Of a DNA stretch of 64,000 nucleotides, positions 28,012 to 37,947 are shown in pieces (position 1 is the first letter of the stretch; each line of letters begins with the position of its first letter). The position numbers and the translations under genes are program-made. The stretch is taken from assembly GCA_963813635.1 (NCBI GenBank), contig CAWEZO010000002.1, forward strand, positions 310,001 to 374,000, given 5' to 3'. The notes under the pieces were generated by a model. It was not told the origin of the DNA. It worked only from the letters and a program-made list of their open reading frames with translations, and searched no databases. This DNA is from JBBRZM01 sp963813635 (GTDB taxonomy: Bacteria > Actinomycetota > Acidimicrobiia > IMCC26256 > JBBRZM01).

Positions 28012-28404
28012 TCACCTCGGCGCCGAAGCGGCGCACCGAATCGAGCACGTCCTCGTGACGGGTGCCGCCGGCCTGCACGAGGAAGCTCGAGGCGGCCGTT
28101 GCTCACGATGCCGAGCGTCGCCGCGCGTTCCGCGATGCGAACAGGATGGTTGTAGCCGAACGGCAGCAGCACGACGCCATGGCCGATGCGAATGGTCGAC
28201 GTGTGTTGCGCGACGGCAGCGAGCCACACCTCGGGCGCCGACGACAAGGAGAACTGGTCCATGAAGTGGTGCTCGACCACGCGTACTCGAAGCCGGCTTC
28301 CTCGGCGACGCGGATCCACTCGATCGCCTCCCAGAACACGTTCCGCTGGCTGTGCTCGTCCGACGGACGCAGCACCTCGACCTCGTAGAGCACCCGAACT
28401 TCAC
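28012..28404 (-). pseudogene. Truncated luciferase-like (F420-type) oxidoreductase, N-terminal part only
   Basis: From GTG 28404 (AGAAGGAAGC upstream) the reading gives EVEVLRPSDEHSQRNVFWEA, then AEEAGFEYAW, VEHHFMDQFSLSSAPEVWLA, STIRIGHGVVLLPFGYNHPV and RIAERAATLGIVSNGRLE. This is the first 100 or so residues of the bacterial-luciferase-like TIM barrel, usually 330-350 residues long. After that the sequence no longer resembles the family and runs into the end of the oppositely oriented gene at 27984. It sits at the edge of the dense-indel block, so the truncation may be an assembly junction and not a biological deletion. Confidence 0.6.
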
Positions 28405-28468
28405 GCTTCCTTCTCGAGGCCCCTGCCAACGGGCGGCTGGAGCACCACGTCGTCTTCCAGCCGCGCCG

Positions 28469-29560
28469 TCACGGAACGACCACCGCGTGCACCGGCGCAG
28501 GTTCGCCCTCGCCCGCCATCGACTGCACCAACGCCTCGGCTCCCGCGAGATCGGTGATTCGTCGGGGGAGGTTCGCGAACGGCGAACCCGACGCGAGCAG
28601 GTCGAGCGCCGCGCCGTGCTCGGTCACGTCGACCCCGAGGACACCGATCACATGGAGTTCTTTCAACGCGATCGTGTCGGATCGGAAACCGGCGGCGTCG
28701 ACATCGCCGTGGATGCCCGCGACGACGACCGTGCCTCCTGGTCGCGCAAGGTCGAGCGCCTGAGTGAACGCGGCCGGTGCGTTCGCGGTGACATCGATGA
28801 CGATGTCGGCCGCGGCACCGATTGCGTCGCGGAGCGCTCGGCGCGGATCGGTTGTCGCGACGTCGACCGCCAGATCGGCGCCGAGGTCACGAGCGAGCGC
28901 CAGACGTTCGGCGTCACGCGCGCCGAGACCCGTCACCATGACGAATCCGGCCCCGGCATCCTTGGCCGCGACCACCGACGCGAGCCCACGCATGCCGGGC
29001 CCGAGCACCACGACCACGTCACCCGCTTTCGTGCCCGGAACCGTGGCGCCCCATCGCAACCCGGCGCCGAGCGGGTTGAACAGCGTCGCCGTGACGGCGT
29101 CGAGCGCCTCAGGCACGGGCAGGACCAAGGCGTCGGGCGCGAGGTACAGGTACTCGGCGTAGCCGCCCCACAAGCTCGGCGGGCGATCGACCGGGATGAA
29201 GCCGTACATGTCGGCGAGCCCGTGGCGTTTGCATCGTCGATAGTCACCCGCGCGACACGCGGCGCACGCGCGGCACGACTGGAACACCTCGACCGCAACG
29301 CGCGCTCCGACGCTGACACCCCATCGACGCGCCGCTTCGGGACCGACGGCCTCGATCACTCCGACCGTCTCGTGGCCGGGCACCGCCGCGCGCGGCATCG
29401 GGAGCGCACCCGTGTACTGCTCGTGGTCGGTGCCGCACAGACCGCACGCCTCGACGCGCAGGAGCCCGTCATCGACGCCGAGCTCGGGGAACGGGAAGGT
29501 TCGTTCGACGAGCGCACGTGGTCGCTCGAGCACGAGCGCGTGTACCGACCCGGTGGGCAC
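28469..29560 (-). CDS. Zinc-dependent medium-chain alcohol dehydrogenase
   Basis: 363 residues of the MDR family. The catalytic-zinc ligands are in ACGLCGTDHEQ and GHETVG near residues 37-65, the structural-zinc cysteines in SCRACAACRAGDYRRC near 95-110, and the nucleotide-binding Rossmann motif in VLGPGMRGLASVVAA (a GPGMRG version of GxGxxG). It would oxidise an alcohol to an aldehyde or ketone with NAD(P), a logical partner for the aldehyde dehydrogenases in this window. ATG at 29560. Intact, in contrast to its left neighbour, marking the start of good-quality sequence. Divergent from the thiolase-like gene at 29627. Confidence 0.9.
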   Translation of the reverse strand: MPTGSVHALVLERPRALVERTFPFPELGVDDGLLRVEACGLCGTDHEQYTGALPMPRAAVPGHETVGVIEAVGPEAARRWGVSVGARVAVEVFQSCRACAACRAGDYRRCKRHGLADMYGFIPVDRPPSLWGGYAEYLYLAPDALVLPVPEALDAVTATLFNPLGAGLRWGATVPGTKAGDVVVVLGPGMRGLASVVAAKDAGAGFVMVTGLGARDAERLALARDLGADLAVDVATTDPRRALRDAIGAAADIVIDVTANAPAAFTQALDLARPGGTVVVAGIHGDVDAAGFRSDTIALKELHVIGVLGVDVTEHGAALDLLASGSPFANLPRRITDLAGAEALVQSMAGEGEPAPVHAVVVP

Positions 29561-29626
29561 ACGGCGAGGCTATCCGCCACGCGAACCGCGCGGCCGCGGG
29601 GGCCGCGCTTTAGGCTCGGCCGTTCC

Positions 29627-30806
29627 ATGAGCAGCACCTCGAGGGCAACGGCGGCGATCGCGGGTGTGGGCGAGACCGATTACGTGCGGGGCTCGACGCG
29701 CCTTCCGGTCGAGCTCATGCTCGACGCTGCTCGGACCGCAGTCGCCGACGCCGGCCTGACCATTGCCGATATCGACGGCATCATCCCGCCGCCGGGATAT
29801 ACGACGGCCGAGGAGCTCGCGGCCAACCTCGGGATCGACGATCTGCGCTACTCGGTGACGGTGCGCATGGGCGGCGCGAGCCCCACGGCGTCGTTGCAGA
29901 GCGCGGCGCTGGCCGTCGTCGCCGGGATCGCTTCCCACGTGCTCTGCGTCGTCGGATGGAACGGCTACAGCTTCATGCGGGCAAAGGCCGGCGTGCCCGT
30001 CCCCCGCCACGGCCTCGACATCACGTCGGCGTTCGACGTCGTGCAGGACTTCTACGTGCCGTACGGCGCGATCTCGGCCGCGCAGTTCTACGCGTGGCTG
30101 TGCATGCGCCACAAGCAGTTGTACGGCATCGCCGATGAAGCGACCGGCGCGGTCGCGGTTGCGGCACGGCAGCACGCTCAGCTGACGCCGAACGCGCTCG
30201 ATGCGCGGCACGACACTCTCGATGGAGGAGTACCTTGCCGCCCGGTGGGTGACCGAGCCGTTCCGCCTGTACGACTGCTGCCTCGAGACCGATTGCGCCG
30301 CGGCGGTGATCGTCACGACCACCGAGCGAGCGCGCGATCTCGCGAACCCGGTGGTCAGCATTCTCAGCGTCGCGGAAGGTCACCCCTACCCCGCCGATGA
30401 CCTCGCGAGCCGCGCCGATCCGTTCCGCATCGGGCTCACCGACGCGGCGCCGCGCGCCTTCGCGACGGCCGGCGTGTCTCCTGACGACCTCGATTTCGCC
30501 GAGATCTACGACTGCTTCACTCACGTCGTGTTGCTCCAGCTCGAGGCGCTCGGGCTGTGCGGTCGCGGCGAGTCGGGCGACTTCGTGCGCGGCGGCCGCA
30601 TCGAGCTCGGCGGCGCGCTGCCCCTCAACACCCACGGTGGGCTGCTCTCGCAGGGCCACATGTGGGGGATGAACCACACGGTCGAGGCGGCGCGCCAACT
30701 TCGTCATGCCGCGGGCACGCGTCAGGTCGCGGGCGCGGAGCTCGGTGTGGTGACCGGCTGGGGCGACTTCGGCGACGGCAGTCTCGCGATCCTGGGCCGG
30801 CCATGA
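29627..30806 (+). CDS. Thiolase-like (Ltp2-type) protein without nucleophilic Cys, one frameshift
   Basis: About 393 codons. AAIAGVGETDYVRGSTRLPV opens the protein, and LYDCCLETDCAAAVIVTTTE, FAEIYDCFTHVVLLQLEALG and NTHGGLLSQGHMWGMNHTVE follow, as in lipid-transfer thiolases. The nucleophile position reads RMGGASPTASLQSA, with no Cys, matching Ltp2-type aldolases rather than true thiolases. One frame change near 30200 joins the two halves. ATG 29627. The stop overlaps the start of the DUF35 partner (ATGA), as in the other two pairs here. Probable role: retro-aldol cleavage of a beta-hydroxyacyl-CoA, inferred from the family. Confidence 0.83.
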
Positions 30807-31219
30807 CCGCCCGTGTGTTTCCCGAAGGCTTGCAGCCGCACGCGCTCGGACTCGGCGCCGAGTGGTACGCGCAGTGCGCGTCGGGCGAGCTGCGCTTTCA
30901 ACGCTGCGGCGTGTGCCGCGCTTGGCGTCATCCGCCCCGGTTGCTGTGCGCGGCGTGCGGTTCTGATGCATGGTCGTGGCAGCCGTCGACCGGGCGCGGG
31001 TCGTTGTTCTCGTGGACGGTCACGCACCAGGCGTTGCACCCGGCATACGCGGATCGGGTGCCGTATGCGGCCGCGGTCGTCGAGCTGGAGGAAGGCGTGC
31101 GCGTCGTCACCGCGCTCGACGGCGTTGCGCTCGACGACCTCGCGCTCGACCTGCCGTTGCAGGGTGCGGTCGAAGTCGTCGCCGAGGGCGTCGGGATGCC
31201 GTACTTCCGCGCCCGCTGA
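30803..31219 (+). CDS. DUF35 OB-fold/zinc-ribbon protein
   Basis: 138 residues starting MTARVFPEGLQPHALGLGAE. The zinc ribbon is RCGVCRAWRHPPRLLCAACG (two CxxC pairs) and the OB-fold follows (GRGSLFSWTVTHQALHPAYA, VPYAAAVVELEEGVRVVTAL). ATG at 30803 overlaps the thiolase-like stop (ATGA). It is the third thiolase-like/DUF35 pair in the window and the only one on the plus strand. Intact. Confidence 0.87.
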   Translation: MTARVFPEGLQPHALGLGAEWYAQCASGELRFQRCGVCRAWRHPPRLLCAACGSDAWSWQPSTGRGSLFSWTVTHQALHPAYADRVPYAAAVVELEEGVRVVTALDGVALDDLALDLPLQGAVEVVAEGVGMPYFRAR

Positions 31220-31234
31220 TCGGGCGCCGGTATG

Positions 31235-32227
31235 TCAGCCGCGCAGACGGGGCAGCACGTCGGACTCGAACAGACGCAGGCTCTCCCACCCGAGCTCGGG
31301 CGACATCCCGCCCATCAGCGGGTGCAGCGGCATCGTGCCGAAATCTCCCTGCTCCTGGACCATCGCAACCGCTTCGTCGGGTGTGAGCACCTGGTAGACG
31401 CCGCTGGCGCGCACGTCGGCCCATGTCTGCGCGCCTTTCACATCGACAGCTGACCGCTGCGGGCCGCTCTGCCACGACTCGTATGTCTGCGCGTCGAACA
31501 GCGCGTGCGGGCCGATCTGCTCCCACGCGGCATCGGGGTCTTTGGCGATGTGCACGAAGCCCGGACCTTGCGGCAGCGCGGCAAACCCGCCGGTGAACCC
31601 CTGCGTCGCGCATTCCTCGTTGTAGATCTCGGCCAGCTTCGGGTCGCCGACGGCGGGAAAGAACGGCAGGTGCAGACGGGCCGCGCGGCGGCGCCCGCGA
31701 CCTCGGTGGAGCCGCCGATCATCAGCATCGGATGGGGTTTCGTGGCCGGGGTCGGCTGCACGACGATCGTGCGGCCGCGCCATTCGAACGGCTCGCCCGT
31801 CCACGCCTGCGAGCATCACGCCGACGTACTCCTCGAGCAGCTTGCCGCGCTGCTTCATGTCGACGCCGGCCATCTCGAACTCCTCGGGGCGGTACCCGCG
31901 CCGGCGACGGTCCGACGCCGACCTCCGGTCGCGAGGTCGAGCACGGCGAGCTGCTCGGCCAGCCGGACCGGGTCGTGCAGCGGCACGATGCCGCGGCGAC
32001 AGGATCCGGGATGCGCTCGGTCACGCCCGCGATCACGCCGGCCAGGTGAACGGCGCGGGGAGCCAGCCGTCGTCGAGGCCGTGGTGCTCCGAGAGGACGG
32101 CGAAGTCGCAGCCCTGGTCGTCGGCCCAGCGGAACTGCTCCAGCGCGGCCGCGGTAGATCTGGCCCGCGGTCGACGGGGCCCGACGTCGGGCACCCGGAA
32201 GTCGAATCGCATGCGCAGCATCGCCAT
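31235..32227 (-). CDS. Luciferase-like (probably F420-dependent) oxidoreductase, frameshifted in 5' half
   Basis: About 330 codons. The start MRFDFRVPDVGP, then LEQFRWADDQGCDFAVLSEH and HGLDDGWLPAPF, is the N-terminal barrel of luciferase-like monooxygenases. The C-terminal part FPAVGDPKLAEIYNEECATQ, FVHIAKDPDAAWEQIGPHAL and GGMSPELGWESLRLFESDVL is in one clean frame. Many actinobacterial members use F420 rather than FMN; this is family knowledge, not visible here. ATG 32227 is five bases after the upstream oxidoreductase's stop. Frame breaks crowd 31690-32170, where the second dense-indel block begins. Confidence 0.8.
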
Positions 32228-32231
32228 GGCG

Positions 32232-33214
32232 TCATCCTTGTCGTCGTCTCGTGTGGCGCGGGCTCAGCGGGTCGAGGTGCGGGCCGACTGTCGGCGCCGA
32301 ACGCTTCCATCTGGTCGCACAGCTCGTCGATCGAGCGGGCGCGGAGCCGCAGCTGCAGGTGCGACACGCCCATCGCGCCGTACTCGTTGAGCGACGTCGG
32401 CGAGCTCGCTCGGGCGAGCCCGTGATCGTGGGCTTCGGCACGTCCCAGTCCGGCGTCGCCGACGTAGAGGTACTCGGTGATCATCGCCGATCTCGATCGG
32501 CTCGCCCGGCCGCACCGTGTCGCGATGCGCGTAGCACGTAGGCGATCGACTCGGGCATCAGCTTCTTGCGGCGTGCCCTGCGGGATCCAGCCGTCGCCGC
32601 GCTCGGCGACCCGACGCAGCGCGGGCTTCGACGACCCGCCGATCCAGATCGGCGGACGCGGCTGCTGCACCGGCCGGGGCCGCAGGCCCGACGTCGCCGA
32701 CGAACTCGTCGGTCCACGCCGTCGATGATGCCGTCGATCGCCTCGTCGAGCAGCCGGCCGCGCTCGGCGAACGGCGACGCCGAGCGCGTCGAACTCACCC
32801 TCGACGTGACCGGCACCGACCCCGAGGATCACCCGTCCACCCGAGAGCGTGATCGAGCGTCGCGAACGCCTTGGCGGTGTCGAGCGGATGTCGGTAACGG
32901 CGCGACGAAGACGTTCGTCATCAGCCGGACGTGCGTCGGTCTGCGCCCGCGAGCAAGCCGAGCGTCGCGACCGGGTTGAACCACGTGGTCGACATCGTCT
33001 CGGCGCGTTCGCGCGCGGGATCGCGACGTGGTCGCAGATCGCGACGTAGAAGAACCCGGCCCGGTCGGCGGCTTGCGCCGCGCGCACGCAGCTCGGCGAC
33101 ACCCGCGTCGCGCTCCCACGGCGCCGACGATGACCGAGCTCAGCGCCTGCACCGGCAGCTGGATCCCGAAGACGAGCTTGCCCGTCGGGAACGACGTTGA
33201 CGGTCCGTGCCCAT
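32232..33214 (-). CDS. Luciferase-like (F420-type) oxidoreductase, heavily frameshifted
   Basis: About 325 codons. KLVFGIQLPVQALS is a typical N-terminal strand, AQAADRAGFFYVAICDHVAI the active-site region of strand 2, ITLSGGRVILGVGAGHVEGE and FDALGV the central part. PPIWIGGSSKPALRRVAERG and DGWIPQG follow, then TSLNEYGAMGVSHLQLRLRA near the end. This order is diagnostic of the probable F420-dependent LLM subfamily. About nine frame breaks occur. ATG 33214 is inferred from the N-terminal strand. Tandem with two other members of the family. Confidence 0.8.
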
Positions 33215-33296
33215 CAGCGCCAGGCTACTCGCTGCCAGCTGGGCCTCGCGCTGCCGGGTCGTGCGAGTGCACCGGGTCGGTGTCGAACGCGCGGGA

Positions 33297-34374
33297 TCAC
33301 CTGCTGCCGAAGGTCTCGACCGACTCCTGCGCGACCTCGAGCGGCAGCGTGTTGTTGAGCACGCCGAAGATCAGCTGGTCGGCAGCCGGCGTCGCGCCAC
33401 CGCTGCGACCGACTCGCGCGACGTCGTCGGGCGTCGCCGACGCTGCGGCGGCCCGTCGTCGATCGACTCGTCGAGCTCGTCGAGGCTCGGCTCGGGGACG
33501 GTGAAGCTCGGCCACGGTCGATGCTCGACCGGCAGCGGGATCGAGTCGAGCCAGCGCACCACCAGCGACTGGTAGTGCGCCGCTGCCCATGTGCACGGAA
33601 CAGGTCGACGCGCGCGCTCGCGGTCCTCGAGGCACAGCAGCATGCTCACGCACGCGACGTTGTCGTTCACGTACGCGCCGACCGGCTCGGTGCACTCGCT
33701 GATCGCGTTCTTGTACGTCTCGATCAGCGGCGCGAGGTCTTCGGGGTCGCCCATCGTGAAGCACAGCGCGCCCATGCCGAGCCGGCCGGCCTTCTCGAAC
33801 GTCGCCGGGCTCCCGCACGCGAGCCACAGCGGCGGGTGCGGCACGTGTCCACGGCTTCGGCAGCACGTTGCGCTCCGGCATCGAGAAGCCGCTCGCCGTC
33901 GTGGCTGTACGGCGCCTCGCGCAGCATGCGCAGCGACCTCGGGCAGCGCCTCGTCGAACAGGTCGCGCGTGGTGTCGGCGTCGGGGATGCCGAAGCCCTG
34001 GTACTCGGTGCTCGACGAGCCGCGGCCGATGCCGAACTCGAACCGGCCCTCGCTCAGGTGGTCGAGCATCGCGACCCGCTCGGCGACCCGCGCCGGGTGG
34101 TTCACCGGCGGCGTGAGGTTGAAGATCCCCGAGCCGAGGTGGAGCGCTCGGTCCGCGCCGCGACGTAGCCCATGAGCACCTCGCTCGCCGAGACGTGCGA
34201 GTACTCCTCGAGGAAGTGGTGCTCGGTGAACCAGCGAGTACTTGAAGCCGGCTGCGGTCGCCCGGTCACCGCGACCTCGACCTCGTCGAGCAGCCGCCGG
34301 TGCTCGAGCTGTGCGCTGCGCGTCCGGATCGCCTGCGTCGGCACGTGCCCCGAGTGGAAGATCCCGAACTCCAT
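33297..34374 (-). CDS. Luciferase-like oxidoreductase, frameshifted
   Basis: About 358 codons. N-terminal MEFGIFHSGHVPTQ, FTEHHFLEEYSHVSASEVLM and GYVAARTERS are the barrel entry with the HH active-site motif. NHPARVAERVAMLDHLSEGR, FEFGIGRGSSSTEYQGFGI and PPLWLACGSPATFEKAGRLG are classic LLM segments. The C-terminus LIFGVLNNTLPLEVAQESVE closes it. ATG 34374 lies two bases after the stop of the aldehyde dehydrogenase, implying one transcript. Breaks near 33400, 33590, 33850, 33930, 34140 and 34235. Substrate unknown; possible Baeyer-Villiger or dehydrogenation chemistry is family-level inference. Confidence 0.82.
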
Positions 34375-34376
34375 GG

Positions 34377-35918
34377 TCACGCCTGCCGTCGATGGTTCGT
34401 CTGCTGCGTGTTCAGCGTGCAGCCGGGCCAGACGACGGACTGGAGCTCGGTGTACGCGTGGAGGCCGAACGAGCCGCCGTCGCGCCCGATGCCGCTGTGC
34501 TTCGTGCCGCCGAACGGCGTCTCCTGGTTGCGCTGCACCGTGTTGATCCCGACGTTGCCGGCCCGCAGCCGGCGGCGACACGCGCATCGCGCGCGCCGTG
34601 TCGCCGCTGAACACGTAGTCGTAGAGACCGAACTCGGTGCCGTTCGCGATCGCGATGCCCTCGTCGTCGTCGTCGAACGGGATCGCGACGATGACCGGGC
34701 CGAAGATCTCCTCCTGCACGACCCGCATGTCGCGGCCGGCAGTCCGGCGATGAGCGTCGGCTCGACGTACCAGCCCTTGCTCGAGGTGCGCGGGCCGGCC
34801 ACCACCGGCGACGATCTCGCCGCCCTCGTCCCGGCCCGACTGCGATGTAGCCCTCGACCCGGTCGCGGTGCGCCTCGGTGATGAGCGGGCCCGACGACGG
34901 TGTCGCGCCTCGAGCGGGTCGCCGACCTTGAGCACCGTCGCCATCTTGGCCAGGCCCTCGACGACCTGGTCGTAGATCGAGCGGTGCACGATCGCCCGGG
35001 TCGGCGCGGTGCAGATCTGACCCGAGTGGAACGTCCACACCGAGCCGATCATGCCGATCGCGGTCTTGACGTCGGCGTCGTCGAACACGAGCGCGGCGCC
35101 CTTGCCGCCGAGCTCGAGCAGCTGGCGCTTCAGCGTGCGGCCGGCCGACCTCGCCGATGCTGCATGCCGACCGCGGTGCGAGCCGGTGAAGCTCACCATG
35201 TCGACGTCGGGCGACTCGACGAGCGCCTCGCCCGACGCCGGGCGTCGAGCCGGTGACGATGTTGACGACGCCGGGCGGGAAGCCGACGTCCTCGAGCATG
35301 CGCACGAGCTCGATGACCGCGAGCGGGTCCTGCCCGGCGGGCCGCACGACGACGGTGTTGCCCATCGCGAGCGCGGGGCCGATCTTGCCGACCATGTTCA
35401 CGAGCGGGAAGTTGTACGACGTGATGCACGCGACGACGCCGACCGGCGCGCGCCGCGCGAGCGCGCCCATGAGCCCGCCCGGCGCGAGCGCGGTCGCCGG
35501 CATCTCCTGCGGCGGCGAGCGGGATGCACGCGTCGGCTCGAGCGCGCCGGCGGCGTAGCGCTCGAAGCGGGTCGCGGCCATCGGGCACCTGCATCGTGCT
35601 GGCCGACGGTCGCCGTGCAGCCGGTCTCGGCGATCACGAGCGGCACGAGCTCGATCGCGCTTCTCGCGCATGCGTCGGCCGCGGCCTGCGAGCAGCGCGG
35701 CGCGCTCCTCCGGCGCGGTCTGCGACCACGCCGGGAACGCGTCGCTGCGCCGCGCTCGCCGCGGCGCGGGCCTGCTCGGCGCGACGCCTCCGGCGCCTCG
35801 GCCGACGACCTCCTCGGTCGCCGGGTTCACGATCGGGTAGCGCGCCGTCGCCGCCGTCGACCCACTCGCCGCCGATCAGCAGCCGTTCGGCGGCGCGCCG
35901 CTCGGTCACCGCGCTCAT
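34377..35918 (-). CDS. Aldehyde dehydrogenase, heavily frameshifted
   Basis: A second ALDH, about 490 codons, related to that at 674-2156 but distinct. Pieces: RLLIGGEWVDGGDG, GVVACITSYNFPLVNMVGKI, GPALAMGNTVVVRPAGQDPL, FPPGVVNIVTGSTPGVG, KRQLLELGGKGAALVFDDAD (general-base Glu), FHSGQICTAPTRAIVHRSIY (nucleophile Cys), EEIFGPVIVAIPFDDDDEG and PFGGTKHSGIGRDGGSFGLH. About a dozen single-base insertions break the frame; several insert a C after CG on the coding strand. ATG 35918 has GGGGAG seven bases upstream. A KstR-like palindrome lies 53 bases further upstream. It would oxidise an aldehyde from the alcohol dehydrogenase or aldolase steps. Confidence 0.87.
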
Positions 35919-35970
35919 CGATCGTCTCCCCGCACGCCGCACCGGCCCGTGTCCGCCATCACCACGAAAC

Positions 35971-35984
35971 TATAACGTGTTCTT
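35971..35984. promoter_or_regulatory. KstR-like operator (TATAACGTGTTCTT)
   Basis: Upstream of the leftward aldehyde dehydrogenase/oxidoreductase operon. It matches the actinobacterial sterol-repressor consensus TnnAACnnGTTnnA at every fixed position except the last base. The site lies in an A+T-richer 135-base gap that otherwise holds no gene, where a promoter is expected. The identity of the regulator is inference; no TetR-family gene is in the window. Confidence 0.45.
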
Positions 35985-36053
35985 ATTCCGTGTCCAGTAC
36001 CGCAGGTCAGCGGGCTGCGGACGGTCGCCGAGTGGCCCCGGGGGCACCCAAGG

Positions 36054-37268
36054 TCACCCCGGCAGATCGAGGTGGAGCATGCGGATCGCGTTGGTGCGGC
36101 AGATCTTGTCGACCTGCTCGTCGGTGAGGTCCTTCATGATCTCCTCGGCGACCTTCTTCGTGTGGGGCCACGTCGTGTCGCTGTGCGGGATAGTCGGTCT
36201 CGAAGGTGACGTTGTCGACACCGATCACGTCGAGCGACGCGAGACCGTGCAGGTCGTCGAAGAAGCAGCCGTACACATGGTCGTGGTAGTACTCCGACGG
36301 CGGCCGCTTCACCTTGTCGGCGACGCCGCCCCAACCCCGGTTCTCGTGCCACACCGTGTCGGCGCGCTCGAGGATGTACGGGATCCAGCCGATCTGGCCC
36401 TCGGAGTACGCGACCACCAGTTTCGGGAACTTCTCGAAGATCCCCGACATGAGGAAGTCGGTCATCGACATCGCCGCGTTCATGTACGTGAGCGTGGAGC
36501 CGACCCCGGCGGCGCGTCGGCCGAGGTGGACGGCATCTTCGACGACGAGCCGATGTGCATGCACACGACGGTGTCGGTCTCGGCGCACGCGCTGGAAGAA
36601 CGGGTCCCAGTAGCCGTCGGCGTCGTGGACCGACGGCAGCCCGAGGAACGGCGGGATCTCCGTGAAGCACACCGCGTGGCCACCGCGCGCCGCGTTGCGC
36701 TCGACCTCGTCGGCCGCGAGCTTCGCGTCCCAGAGCTGGACGATCGGCAGCGGGATGAGCCGTCCGCCGGAGCCGCCGCACCACTCGTCGAACATCCAGT
36801 CGTTGTACGCCTTGACGCAGAGGTCCGCGAGCTCCTTGTCGCTCGCGCTCGAGGAAGGTCTGACCGCAGAACCGCGGGAACGATCGGGAACGACAGCGAC
36901 ACCTCGACGTGGTTCATGTCCATGTCCTCGAGTCGCGCGATCTGGTCCCAGCAGCCCGGGCCGCATGTCGTCCATGGTGATCGGGCTGACCGTGACCTCT
37001 TCACGCGGGTAGCCCGCCGCGGCCGAGAGCCGGGTCAGCGGGTACTGCAGGTCTTCGTAGTAGCCACCAGTCGCACGAGCACGCCGTCTTCGTCGTCGGC
37101 CGCCTCGCGGTAGCTGAACATGCCGCCGACGAACTTCATCTCGGCGATCTTCGTGCGCACGACGCGCGGACCGATCTCGAGGAACTTCGCCGGCAGGCGG
37201 TCCTGCCAGACGTTCGCCGGCTCGATCACGTGGTCGTCGACGGAGATGATGCTCGGGATCTCAGGCAT
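36054..37268 (-). CDS. Amidohydrolase-2 family protein, frameshifted
   Basis: About 400 codons, paralogous to 11380-12663. MPEIPSIISVDDHVIEPANV gives the first metal motif, and WQDRLPAKFLEIGPRVVRTK follows. CVKAYNDWMFDEWCGGSGGR, PIVQLWDAKLAADEVERNAA, GGHAVCFTEIPPFLGLPSVH, DFLMSGIFEKFPKLVVAYSE and GQIGWIPYILERADTVWHEN are mid-protein. VTFETDYP is the C-terminal metal-site segment, and the end DKICRTNAIRMLHLDLPG matches the tail of the 19460 remnant. Frames change near 37050, 36960, 36860, 36590, 36510 and 36190. A start at 37280 (MLAR added) is also possible. Its start overlaps the end of the isochorismatase-like gene. Confidence 0.83.
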
Positions 37269-37945
37269 GCGGGCGAGCATAGACCTGACGGGTCATCAGC
37301 TTCCGAGCGAGACGTCGACTCTGCCCACACACCGAGCACGTCGTCGGTGGTCGTGAGCGTCGCGACGAGGCACAAGGTGTTGTCGATGCACCGCGGCGGC
37401 GTACTCCGCCGGGACGCCGGCGACCGCGTCGGTCGGCATCACGAACTGGTACCCGACGGTTGACGGCGTCGAACGCGAAGTTCGTCATGCCGATGTTCAC
37501 CGACACACCGACGCCGACGATCGTCGTCACGCCGAGGTTGCGCAGCATCGAGTCGAGCTGCGTGCCCGTCATCGGGCCGAGGCCGTGGTGGCGCGGGAGC
37601 ACGAGATCGCCGGGGTCGACGCCGATCTCGTCGGGCACCTGCACCGCGTCGCTGCCGGGCGCAGACGGCACCGGCGACTTGCGCACGCCCAGGAACAGGC
37701 GGGCGTTCCGGTTGGCGCCGAGACCGTCGTCGCGGGTCTCCGCGGTGCAGTGGAACACGGGAACGCCGGCAGACCTGGCCGCGCGCGGCGAGTGCCGCGC
37801 AGTTGCCGATCAGGTCGACCGCTGCCGCCGCCGTCTGCGAGCGCGGGCAGCGCCGACGGCTCCCCGACCACACCGTTCTGCACCTCTTGCAGCACCAGCG
37901 CGGTGTGCCCGGGCGCGACGAGCTCCGCGAGATCGAGCGCCAGTC
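37261..37945 (-). CDS. Isochorismatase-like hydrolase lacking catalytic Asp and Cys, frameshifted
   Basis: About 225 codons of the isochorismatase/cysteine-hydrolase fold: HTALVLQEVQNGVVG, GVPVFHCTAETRDDGLGANR, LVLPRHHGLGPMTGTQLDSM, LRNLGVTTIVGVGVSVNIGM and TNFAFDAVNRGYQFVMPTDA. In active enzymes the first strand ends in an Asp and the loop after the fifth strand carries the nucleophilic Cys (usually TxVCV). Here Glu stands at the first site (LQEVQ) and Gly at the second (VNIGM), both in clean local sequence. It may be a non-hydrolytic or altered-chemistry member. The start is uncertain, just after the ligase stop at 37948. Breaks near 37800, 37760, 37455 and 37390. Confidence 0.72.
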
Positions 37946-37947
37946 GG

